From JAFGPF01 sp964500415 (GTDB taxonomy: Bacteria; Chloroflexota; Dehalococcoidia; Dehalococcoidales; RBG-16-60-22): 20,305 nt of DNA. The translations under genes and the position numbers were made by a program. Positions within the stretch are counted from its first letter, which is position 1; each line of letters starts with the position of its first letter. A model generated the notes under the pieces. The model searched no databases. It saw nothing but the letters and a program-made list of their open reading frames with translations, and had not been told where the DNA came from. The stretch lies in the NCBI GenBank assembly GCA_964500415.1, contig CAZCOB010000039.1, forward strand, positions 1 through 20,305, written 5' to 3'. Of the stretch, positions 13,691 to 20,305 are shown in pieces.

Positions 13691-14052
13691 GTCGACCCTA
13701 TAGCGGTGGCGGTGGCGTAATTCCTCGAATGCGACAGGCTCACGTCAATCTCTTTTATCTCCAGTTTATCCGCTGCTTTTTTTGCCCGGCCGTTGAGCCT
13801 GATTTTCGGTTTGCCGCTGGAATGGTAAAGCGTCTCGATTTCCCGCCAGGCCACACCCCGGTTGCCGGTGCCCAGCACCTTCATGACCGCCTCCTTGCTG
13901 GCAAAGCTGGCGGCCAGCGAATGAGCCCGGTGGCCGTATATATTCAACTCCGCTTCCGTGTAAACGCGGCACAGGAAGCGGTCCCCCCAGCGCTCGATTG
14001 CCCGGCGGATTCGCTCGATTTCTATGATGTCCGTGCCGATGTGGTGCTGCAT
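13687..14052 (-). CDS. acpS: Holo-[acyl-carrier-protein] synthase
   Basis: AcpS attaches the 4'-phosphopantetheine arm of CoA to acyl carrier protein, making it active for fatty acid synthesis. The 121-residue protein has the expected length, the N-terminal GTDIIEIERIRRAIER motif with the Mg-binding Asp8, and ASFASKEAVMKVLGTG with the second metal ligand Glu54, followed by WREIE and the terminal DVSLSHSRNYATATAI segment. It follows surE by four bases in the same direction, so the two are probably co-transcribed. Convergent overlap with the amidohydrolase stop codon (CTAA, 13687-13690) leaves no room for a terminator. Confidence 0.95.
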   Translation of the reverse strand: MQHHIGTDIIEIERIRRAIERWGDRFLCRVYTEAELNIYGHRAHSLAASFASKEAVMKVLGTGNRGVAWREIETLYHSSGKPKIRLNGRAKKAADKLEIKEIDVSLSHSRNYATATAIGST

Positions 14053-14056
14053 GATG

Positions 14057-14848
14057 TCAGTCCGCTTTTTCTCCTTTCGATATAGCCTGGAGCAGGTCGG
14101 CGCAGAGCTTCTTCAAGAGTCGCTGCGGCGGCTTATCCAGCAAACTGGTATAGAGCGGCGTGATGGAGATGCAGCCCTCCTCTATTGCCCGGATATCGGT
14201 GCCTTCTTCCCCGGCCTCGGTGAGTCTTTCGCGTACCATCCGGTACCGTTTTTTCTGTCCGTGGCCGTCTTCCTCTACCGTATTGATGTGACTGGAGCGG
14301 GCCAGGCGCGTGAGTTTGATGTAGGTTATTTTATCCAGTGGCAGGTCCGGCACGTTGAGGTTGAGGAAAACGCGGGGAAAATCCTCCGCTGCCAGCCGCT
14401 GCACCAGCGCGGCCGCCGCTTTCGCCCCGGCTTCCAGGCTGTCCCTGCCGGAGGAAAAGGATGCCGAAGATACCGCCAGCGCCGGCAGGCCGCGGGTATA
14501 GCCCTGCATGGCGGCCCCTACCGTCCCGGAAATATAAACGTCCTCCCCGTAGTTAGGGCCGGGATTGATACCGGAAACTACCATATTGATATCCGGTACC
14601 AGCTTGCCGTGACCCAGTATCACGCAGTCGCTGGGGGTGCCGTCGACGGCATAGGCGTTTACCCCCGGCACCGGCGACCTTACTTCCTCCGCGTGCAGGG
14701 ACTCGAACAGGCTTACCGCCGTACCGATGGCGCTCCTCTCGCCGTCTGGAGCTACCACGGTTACCCGGGCGATTTTCTTCAACTCCCGCACCAGCACCCA
14801 CAGGCTTTCGGCATCTATGCCGTCGTCATTGGTTACCAGTATGTTCAT
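14057..14848 (-). CDS. surE: 5'/3'-nucleotidase SurE
   Basis: SurE removes phosphate from nucleoside monophosphates and short polyphosphates, and is linked to stationary-phase survival. The N-terminus MNILVTNDDGIDA carries the metal-binding Asp8-Asp9 pair; APDGERSAIG, VDGTPSDCV and VVSGINPGPNYGEDVYISGTVGAA follow in the usual order. The start at 14848 was chosen because the family begins exactly at this methionine; an in-frame GTG at 14884 would add twelve atypical residues. This gives 263 residues, close to the normal length. GGAAAAG about eight bases upstream is a weak ribosome site. The acpS gene follows after four bases. Confidence 0.95.
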   Translation of the reverse strand: MNILVTNDDGIDAESLWVLVRELKKIARVTVVAPDGERSAIGTAVSLFESLHAEEVRSPVPGVNAYAVDGTPSDCVILGHGKLVPDINMVVSGINPGPNYGEDVYISGTVGAAMQGYTRGLPALAVSSASFSSGRDSLEAGAKAAAALVQRLAAEDFPRVFLNLNVPDLPLDKITYIKLTRLARSSHINTVEEDGHGQKKRYRMVRERLTEAGEEGTDIRAIEEGCISITPLYTSLLDKPPQRLLKKLCADLLQAISKGEKAD

Positions 14849-14933
14849 GGCGTATCTTTTCCGTATATGTTTGTAGTTTATCACAGCGTTGAAAGCAACG
14901 GCAAAGTAAAAGTATCTGACATACGGGAATTAG

Positions 14934-14962
14934 TTGCCTAATGAGTGAATATGTGGTATCAT
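14934..14962 (+). promoter_or_regulatory. Predicted promoter of etfB-etfA-EMO operon
   Basis: TTGCCT (14934-14939), a 17-base spacer and TATCAT (14957-14962) with TGG at the extended -10 position form a good housekeeping promoter. The predicted leader is about 48 bases and includes a small inverted repeat (GTACT/AGTAC, 14969-14984). The etfB ATG at 15017 has no clear Shine-Dalgarno. Confidence 0.6.
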
Positions 14963-15016
14963 CTTTTAGTACTTTCAGGAGTACGTCCGAAGAGTCCTTA
15001 GGTACATTAAATACTG

Positions 15017-15829
15017 ATGTTAGTAATAGCCTGCGTCAAACAGGTCCCTGACACTACCCAGGTTAAAGTCGACCCGGTCACCGGTACCCTCATCAGAGAA
15101 GGTGTACCCTTCATCATGAACCCCTACGATACCCACGCCCTCGAAGAAAGCCTCAGACTGAAAGACAGGTACGGGTTTCGAGTCGCGGTAATATCCATGG
15201 GGCCCCCCACCGCCGAAGTTACTTTACGAAAAACCAGGGCTTTAGGAGCCGATGAGGCTATCCTGCTCAGCGACCGCGTCTTCGGCGGCGCCGATACCCT
15301 GGCCACGAGCATGGTCCTGACCGAGGCCGTCCGCAAACTGGCGCAAAAAGAGGAACTGGCAATTATCATGTGCGGACGCCAGACCATCGACGGAGATACG
15401 GCCCAGGTAGGCCCCGGCATCGCTGCGCGTTTAGGGTGCTCACAGCTGACCCTGGTCGACCGTATCGAAGAAGTGGATGTCGAGGCAAAAAAGGTAAAGG
15501 TGAGGCGTAAGCTGGAGGGTCGCCATGAAATCGTTTCCGCGCCTTTACCCGCCATGATTGCGGTGCTGAGGGAAATCAACTCACCCCGCTACCCCACCGT
15601 GCCGATGCGCCTGATGGCCGAAGATGCTTCCATAGCGCTCTGGGACAACAAAGAGATGAAAATAGACGAGCAGTATATCGGGCTTAAAGGCTCGGCGACA
15701 CAGGTTCGCAAGATATTCTCGCCGGAAAGGGCCAAGGGCCAGATACTGGGCAGCGAAACCGACAAACCCGAGGATACGGCGAAATTACTCATAGAACGGA
15801 TGATGGAAAAAGACCTACTGTCATTTTAA
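15017..15829 (+). CDS. etfB: Electron transfer flavoprotein beta subunit
   Basis: EtfB pairs with EtfA to carry electrons from acyl-CoA dehydrogenases. The 270-residue protein begins with LVIACVKQVPDTTQVKVDP, followed by NPYDTHALEESLRLKD, RALGADEAILLSDR, GGADTLATS and GRQTIDGDTAQVGPGIAARL, all standard EtfB landmarks. The GADTLATS and GRQxIDGDTAQVGP wording resembles the anaerobic, clostridial-type clade that includes bifurcating ETFs, rather than the mitochondrial type. Whether it binds a second FAD and bifurcates cannot be decided by eye. It is the first gene of a rightward operon with etfA 21 bases downstream. No dehydrogenase gene is present in the window. Confidence 0.95.
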   Translation: MLVIACVKQVPDTTQVKVDPVTGTLIREGVPFIMNPYDTHALEESLRLKDRYGFRVAVISMGPPTAEVTLRKTRALGADEAILLSDRVFGGADTLATSMVLTEAVRKLAQKEELAIIMCGRQTIDGDTAQVGPGIAARLGCSQLTLVDRIEEVDVEAKKVKVRRKLEGRHEIVSAPLPAMIAVLREINSPRYPTVPMRLMAEDASIALWDNKEMKIDEQYIGLKGSATQVRKIFSPERAKGQILGSETDKPEDTAKLLIERMMEKDLLSF

Positions 15830-15850
15830 CTTCGTACAGAATTATCGTTG

Positions 15851-17188
15851 ATGGAAGAACAGAAAAAGATTAAGAGACCACGCGGCGAAGCCCGTCTGAT
15901 ACCCGGCAAGTGCATCGCCTGCGGCGCCCGCTGCGAGAGCGAGTGCCCCAAGGGCGCCATCACCATGAACGAGAAGGGTGAGCCGGTTATCGACCTGGAA
16001 CTTTGCACCAGGTGCCGCCGTTGCATCAAGGTCTGCCCCGCCGAAGCTATCGAGATTTACTACACGCCGGAAGAGCAGAAAATTCTCGACGAACTGGCGG
16101 CTCAGAAAGCCGCGGCCAAACCCGAAGTCGAGCCGGAGGCCGAGGCGGAAGACCCCAGGCTGGCTAAACTCAAAGAGTATAAAGGCGTCTGGGTCTTCGT
16201 CGAGCACACCGAGGGCAAGCCGGCGGAAGTTTCCTGGGAATTGCTGGGCGTAGGCGCCGAACTAGCTAAAACGCGGGGCGTCGAGTTATGCTCGGTGTGT
16301 ATCGGCGATAAGGTGGAACATCTCTGCCGGGAGGCGTTCGCCTACGGTGCCAGGAAGGTCTATCTGGTCGACGACCCCGTCTTCCATTACTACCGCACCG
16401 AATCTTATTATAAGGCCTTCTGTTACCTGGTGGAAAAATACAAGCCGGAGATTGTGCTCATCGGGGCTACCGGCCTGGGCAGAGATTTAGCCGGGGCTAT
16501 CGCCACCAGGCTTCAGACAGGCTTGACGGCCGACTGTACCGGGCTGGCTATCGATGATAAAGGGTTCCTTTTGCAGACGCGTCCCGCCTTCGGCGGCAAC
16601 ATCATGGCGACTATCCTGACTGAATACACCCGACCCCAGATGTCCACGGTCAGGCCCCACGTTATGCCCCTGCCGGAGAAGGATACCTCCCGCACCGGCG
16701 AGATTGTCCGCGAGGCCATTCCCCTCAAGGAAGAGGATATTGCCGCCAAGGTGCTGGAGATAATCGAAGACCAGCAACTGGACAGCGTCGATGTCGCCGC
16801 CGCCGATATCATCGTCTCGGGCGGAAGGGGTATGTGCAACACGGAGAATTACACCATACTGCAGGAGCTCGCCGACGAGCTGCATGGCGTCGTGGCCTGT
16901 TCGCGCGCCGCCGTGGAAGCCGACTGGATGCCCCTCGAACGGCAGGTTGGCCAGACGGGCAAGACGGTCCGACCCAAAATCTATATCGCCTGCGGTATCA
17001 GCGGCGCCATTCAGCACCTGGTCGGCATGCAGGACTCGGACACCATTATCGCCATCAACCGCGATAAGCAGGCGCCGATTTTTGAAGTAGCTACCTTCGG
17101 GATTGTCGGCGACCTTTTCCAGGTAGTACCGGCCATCACGAACTATATAAGGGAATTAAAAGCTAAGAAAGCGGGCGCAGCCAGGTAA
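15851..17188 (+). CDS. etfA: Electron transfer flavoprotein alpha subunit with N-terminal 2[4Fe-4S] ferredoxin domain
   Basis: EtfA holds the electron-carrying FAD. The C-terminal half is typical: GATGLGRDLAGAIATRL, RPAFGGNIMATI, CSRAAVEADWMP, QVGQTGKTV and IACGISGAIQHLVGMQDSD. An extra N-terminal domain carries two iron-sulfur motifs: Cys21, Cys24, Cys28, Cys32 and Cys52, Cys55, Cys58, Cys62. The first has three residues, not the usual two, between its second and third cysteines. An Ala/Glu/Pro-rich linker (about 80-100) separates the domains. Similar fusions occur in ETFs of anaerobes such as the caffeyl-CoA reductase ETF of Acetobacterium. I chose the ATG at 15851; the preceding TTG is also possible, and no strong ribosome site is visible. 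It probably donates electrons to the membrane protein encoded next. Confidence 0.95.
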   Translation: MEEQKKIKRPRGEARLIPGKCIACGARCESECPKGAITMNEKGEPVIDLELCTRCRRCIKVCPAEAIEIYYTPEEQKILDELAAQKAAAKPEVEPEAEAEDPRLAKLKEYKGVWVFVEHTEGKPAEVSWELLGVGAELAKTRGVELCSVCIGDKVEHLCREAFAYGARKVYLVDDPVFHYYRTESYYKAFCYLVEKYKPEIVLIGATGLGRDLAGAIATRLQTGLTADCTGLAIDDKGFLLQTRPAFGGNIMATILTEYTRPQMSTVRPHVMPLPEKDTSRTGEIVREAIPLKEEDIAAKVLEIIEDQQLDSVDVAAADIIVSGGRGMCNTENYTILQELADELHGVVACSRAAVEADWMPLERQVGQTGKTVRPKIYIACGISGAIQHLVGMQDSDTIIAINRDKQAPIFEVATFGIVGDLFQVVPAITNYIRELKAKKAGAAR

Positions 17189-17210
17189 CGCTGAAGAAGG
17201 AATAGATATT

Positions 17211-19184
17211 TTGACAGTTAATGTTATTGCATTTATCATCGTCTTTATCCTCGCCATACTGTTCTTCGCCTGGAGCTGCTGGAAGCGTTTCGGCCTGGTT
17301 CTCCAGGGCCGTCCGGACAACCGCTTCAATGCCGTCCATAAGCGATTCTGGAACATGCTGTTTTACGCCTTCGGTCAGAGGCGGGTGGTAAGCAAGCCGT
17401 TCGGCATCAACCACTTCGTTCTTTTCTGGGCCTTCATGGTGCTGCTGCTTGCCAACGCCGAGTTCCTGCTCAACGGCCTGGCGCCGGATGTCATCAGTTA
17501 CTCGCGCCTGCCGGACGGCGCCTACTTTACGCTGGCCTGTATTTTCGATATCGTTTCCGTTCTGGCTTTGCTTTCGGTTATTTTAGCTGTTATCCGTCGT
17601 CTGACTTTCCCGCCGCCCCACACGGAAGCCAGGAGCCGCGATGCCTTCATTATCCTAGGAATGGTGGGCTTCCTGATGATTGCCTTCTTCGGTATGCATG
17701 CCAGCGAAATCGCCCAGGGCTCCGCTGTAGAAAGAGCGGCGGCTTACATGCCCATATCTAATTTCGGGGCTGCCATCATTCCATCGGGTGCATCGCTGAG
17801 CAGCCTGGAAACGGCGGCAAATGTATTCTGGTGGATTCACGCGGTGGTTTTACTGTCTTTCCTCAACTACCTGCCTTACAGCAAGCACATGCATGTCCTG
17901 GCCTCAATTCCGAACTGCTTCTTCAAGAGCCTGGAGAAGGTTAAGACCCAGGCCCGGGAAGAGTTTACCAGAAACAATACCTTCGGAGTCGGGCAGGTGG
18001 AGCAGTTTCCCTGGAAAGGGTTATTCGATTCTTACGCCTGCACCGAGTGCGGGCGCTGCTCGGATGTCTGCCCGGCCACTTTCACCGGCAAACCGCTGGA
18101 GCCGAGGCTGGTTATTCATGATATCAAGGTCAATCTGCTGAGAAGCGGCGCCGGGAGCGGCGGAGAGGCTTTACCGCTGGTCGGCGGCGAGGGCGAGGGC
18201 AGCGTCTCCGAGGAGGTCCTCTGGGAATGCACCACCTGCGGCGCCTGCATGGAGGTCTGCCCGGTATTCATCGAGCATGTCCCCAGAATCGTCGACATGC
18301 GCCGCTACCTGGTGGAGATGAAGGCGAAATTCCCGGAGGAGCTGCTGACACTCTTCGAGAATATGGAGCAGCGCAGCAACCCCTGGGGTATCGCTCCCGC
18401 CGAGCGTACCAAGTGGGCGGCGGATATCGAGGTCAAGCCTTTCGAGGCCGGACAGACCGAGTACCTCTTTTACGTGGGCTGCGCCGGAGCTTTCGACGCC
18501 CGGAACCGACATACCACCCTTTCCATAGCCGGCATTCTCGATAAAAGCGGCATATCCTGGGGCACCCTGGGGAGAGACGAACTATGCTGCGGGGAAAGCG
18601 TGCGCCGGCTCGGCAACGAGTATGTTTTCGACCGCATGGCCAGGGAAAACGTCAGGATGTTCGCCGAGAAGGGTGTTAAAAAAGTAATCACCCAGTGTCC
18701 CCATTGCTACAATACCCTGAAGAACGATTATAAGCAGTACGGCGCCGACCTTGAAGTTGTCCATCATACGGAGTTCATCAGGAATCTCATTCAGGCAGGT
18801 AAACTGAAGCTGAACGCCACGGGCGACTTTGGCAACGTAGTCTTTCACGATTCCTGCTACCTGGGAAGATATAACCTCATCTACGATGCCCCTCGACAGG
18901 TGATTGCCGCGGCCACCGGCAAACCGCCCACCGAGATGGAGCGTAACCGCGACAAAGGTTTCTGCTGCGGCGCCGGCGGCGGTCGAATGTGGATGGAAGA
19001 AAAAGAAGGCACCCTCATTAATGTGGCGCGCGTGGAAGAAGCCCTGGGAAAGAAGGCGGAAACCGTTTGTGTTTGCTGTCCCTACTGTATGACGATGTTC
19101 GATGACGGATTGAAAGACAAAGATGTCGCCGACAAAGTGCAGGTGCTGGACCTCGCCGAAATCGTGGCCAGGGCGCTGCCGTAA
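17211..19184 (+). CDS. ETF:menaquinone oxidoreductase-like membrane iron-sulfur protein (EMO/DUF224, HdrD-like)
   Basis: The 657-residue protein has an N-terminal membrane part with about five or six helices (roughly 4-26, 66-90, 106-128, 146-165, 203-222) and histidines at 68, 163, 210, 226 and 228 that could bind heme b, as in NarI-like cytochromes. Next come two [4Fe-4S] motifs (Cys277, 280, 283, 287 and Cys340, 343, 346, 350) and two complete CCG domains (Cys424, Cys459-460, Cys496/499; Cys549, Cys585-586, Cys623/626) of the type that binds noncubane clusters in heterodisulfide reductase. Homologues in fatty-acid-oxidising anaerobes pass electrons from ETF to menaquinone. Its position 22 bases after etfA supports that role. 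It starts with TTG, preceded by AGAAGGAA; no in-frame ATG lies near. Confidence 0.92.
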   Translation: MTVNVIAFIIVFILAILFFAWSCWKRFGLVLQGRPDNRFNAVHKRFWNMLFYAFGQRRVVSKPFGINHFVLFWAFMVLLLANAEFLLNGLAPDVISYSRLPDGAYFTLACIFDIVSVLALLSVILAVIRRLTFPPPHTEARSRDAFIILGMVGFLMIAFFGMHASEIAQGSAVERAAAYMPISNFGAAIIPSGASLSSLETAANVFWWIHAVVLLSFLNYLPYSKHMHVLASIPNCFFKSLEKVKTQAREEFTRNNTFGVGQVEQFPWKGLFDSYACTECGRCSDVCPATFTGKPLEPRLVIHDIKVNLLRSGAGSGGEALPLVGGEGEGSVSEEVLWECTTCGACMEVCPVFIEHVPRIVDMRRYLVEMKAKFPEELLTLFENMEQRSNPWGIAPAERTKWAADIEVKPFEAGQTEYLFYVGCAGAFDARNRHTTLSIAGILDKSGISWGTLGRDELCCGESVRRLGNEYVFDRMARENVRMFAEKGVKKVITQCPHCYNTLKNDYKQYGADLEVVHHTEFIRNLIQAGKLKLNATGDFGNVVFHDSCYLGRYNLIYDAPRQVIAAATGKPPTEMERNRDKGFCCGAGGGRMWMEEKEGTLINVARVEEALGKKAETVCVCCPYCMTMFDDGLKDKDVADKVQVLDLAEIVARALP

Positions 19185-19229
19185 TAGACAATCATTACTG
19201 TACCATAATTTCACTGCTCTATGAAACAT

Positions 19230-19255
19230 CGGGGCTGGACTTATCTCCAGCCCCG
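19230..19255 (+). terminator. Probable terminator hairpin after ETF/EMO operon
   Basis: CGGGGCTGGA and TCCAGCCCCG form a perfect 10-bp GC-rich stem with a six-base loop, 45 bases past the stop codon. No T-run follows on either strand, so it may end transcription weakly, work with Rho, or protect the mRNA 3' end. Confidence 0.65.
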
Positions 19256-19494
19256 TACTATAATTACAGTGGATGCTTTAGCCGGAGTCCTATAACTATA
19301 GTACAATAGAAACGGAACTGGCATATCCTCAATCACGAGGAGTATTGTCTCGGAACCGCGTACTGGATGGAGCCTGGTACATATTGTATTTCTTTAGCTT
19401 ACTTATAAACCGCCTTGCATTGCGTAATTCCCACATCGACTATTGGTATATCCTGACGTATACATCGAGATAACTGAGAAAGGAGTTGGACTTG
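19256..19494 (+). promoter_or_regulatory. Long untranslated region upstream of hydrogenase gene
   Basis: These 239 bases contain no ORF I can support. Small inverted repeats are present (CTATAACTATAG at 19290-19301; TCCTC/GAGGA at 19326-19341) and an extended -10-like TGGTATATC at 19444-19452 without a good -35. TTGCAT at 19415 has no matching -10. The hydrogenase ribosome site AGGAG is at 19481-19485. A regulated promoter is expected here but I cannot place it. Confidence 0.35.
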
Positions 19495-20305
19495 ATGGTT
19501 AAGGAACTTCCAGTTGTTTACCTGCAAACAGCCGGCTGCAGTGGCTGTGCCGTATCGCTGCTGAACTCTGCCAGTCCCACCATTAAAAATGTCCTCATCG
19601 ACCAGATTATCCCCGGCGTGCACATCAACCTCAGGTTTCACCCGGTGATTATGGCTGCCGCCGGAGAACTGGCTGTCGAGGTAATGGAGGACACGTCCAA
19701 GCAGCAAAAGGGCGAGTATGTCCTGGTCGTCGACGGTGCGATTCCCATGGCAACGGATGCCGTTTACGGGGCAGTGGGTGAGCGGAACGGCAAACCGGTC
19801 ACCATGTTGCAGAGGATGACGGAACTGGCCCAGGACTCGCTGGCCGTTATCGCCCTGGGCACCTGTGCCTCGTTCGGCGGTATACCGGCGGCCAAACCCA
19901 ATCCCACCAACGCCCAGCCGGTTAGTAAAGCCCTCGAGGCGAAAGGCATTATGAAACCCCTGATAAATATCCCCGGCTGTCCTCCGCACCCCGACTGGTT
20001 CGTGGGGACGGTGGCTGGTATTATCCTGAACGGCCTGCCCACGGCGGGTGACCTCGACGACCTGCTCCGACCCAAGGCTTTCTACGGCAAGCTGATTCAT
20101 GAGAACTGCCCGCGCCGCGCCTACTTCGACGAAGGTAAATTCGCCAAAAAATTCGGCGACGAGGGCTGCCTCTACGAGCTCGGCTGCAAGGGCCCCATCA
20201 CCTATGCCGATTGCCCCCTGAGGCGTTGGAACAGCGGCACGAACTGGGTTATCGGCGCCGGAGCGCCGTGCAACGGCTGCACCCAGCCGGAATTCCCCGA
20301 CCAGA
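19495..20305 (+). CDS. [NiFe] hydrogenase small subunit, 3' end outside window
   Basis: I translated 270 codons by hand; the frame is open at the right edge. The protein carries the electron-relay clusters of a NiFe uptake-type hydrogenase: proximal Cys15, Cys18, Cys124 (GTCASFGGIP) and Cys162 (PGCPPHPDW); distal His202, Cys205, Cys225 and Cys231 (ELGCKGP); and medial Cys240, Cys259 and Cys262 (GAPCNGCTQPEFPD). It lacks the extra proximal cysteines of oxygen-tolerant enzymes. The mature-type sequence begins at residue 5 with no twin-arginine signal, and an in-frame TAA at 19471 excludes a longer start. AGGAG lies nine bases before the ATG. The large subunit is expected downstream. It resembles group 1 or 2 enzymes; the subgroup is undecided. 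Confidence 0.93.
   Translation, partial: MVKELPVVYLQTAGCSGCAVSLLNSASPTIKNVLIDQIIPGVHINLRFHPVIMAAAGELAVEVMEDTSKQQKGEYVLVVDGAIPMATDAVYGAVGERNGKPVTMLQRMTELAQDSLAVIALGTCASFGGIPAAKPNPTNAQPVSKALEAKGIMKPLINIPGCPPHPDWFVGTVAGIILNGLPTAGDLDDLLRPKAFYGKLIHENCPRRAYFDEGKFAKKFGDEGCLYELGCKGPITYADCPLRRWNSGTNWVIGAGAPCNGCTQPEFPDQ

Noticed and set aside
14024..14941. 305-codon plus-strand frame opposite surE and acpS
   Set aside because: It mirrors conserved SurE codons and shows no family motif of its own.
19256..19494. Riboswitch in the leader of the hydrogenase gene
   Set aside because: Only short, weak stems are visible and no known riboswitch core was recognised.

Overview
The window looks like a piece of a chromosome from an anaerobic bacterium, most likely Chloroflexota of the class Dehalococcoidia (a subsurface or sediment lineage). 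This is inferred from gene content: a recA-recX-rny-ymdB order, an ETF operon ending in a membrane iron-sulfur ETF:menaquinone oxidoreductase-type protein, an SCP2-type thiolase beside a DUF35 protein, and a NiFe hydrogenase. No rRNA, tRNA, phage, transposase or CRISPR array was seen, so the taxonomy is not proven. The window is almost completely coding and most genes are core metabolism or information processing.

Region 1 (1-3195). A leftward set encodes a thiolase, its DUF35 zinc-ribbon/OB-fold partner and a tyrosine-phosphatase-like protein cut by the left edge. A DUF169 gene diverges from it across a 153-bp gap in which both directions appear to share one palindromic -35 hexamer. A REP-like palindrome sits between the thiolase and DUF35 genes.

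Region 2 (3249-9461). A long leftward run reads recA, (hairpin terminator), recX, rny, ymdB, a PHP phosphoesterase, a divergent plsY and a zinc-finger membrane protein. Four-base overlaps or one-base gaps join many of these genes, which indicates co-transcription and translational coupling.

Region 3 (9462-14884). This is a patchwork of single genes: a membrane-anchored GH1 glycosidase, nadE, a YtcJ-like amidohydrolase, and acpS with surE. Two convergent pairs overlap by exactly four bases at their stop codons. A striking array of three perfect hairpins lies between nadE and the amidohydrolase gene, and a possibly related inverted repeat lies upstream of the glycosidase gene.

Region 4 (14885-20305). 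A rightward energy-metabolism block holds etfB, an etfA with an N-terminal two-cluster ferredoxin domain, and a 657-residue membrane protein with cytochrome-b-like helices, two [4Fe-4S] sites and two HdrB-type CCG domains. After a hairpin and a 239-bp untranslated stretch, a NiFe-hydrogenase small subunit without a Tat signal begins and is cut by the right edge. The likely theme is moving electrons from acyl-CoA oxidation through ETF to the membrane quinone pool, with hydrogen metabolism next door. No clearly new multi-gene system was found. The most unusual items are the triple-hairpin element, the ferredoxin-fused ETF/EMO operon, the signal-less hydrogenase subunit, the divergent PlsY and the anchored GH1 enzyme.
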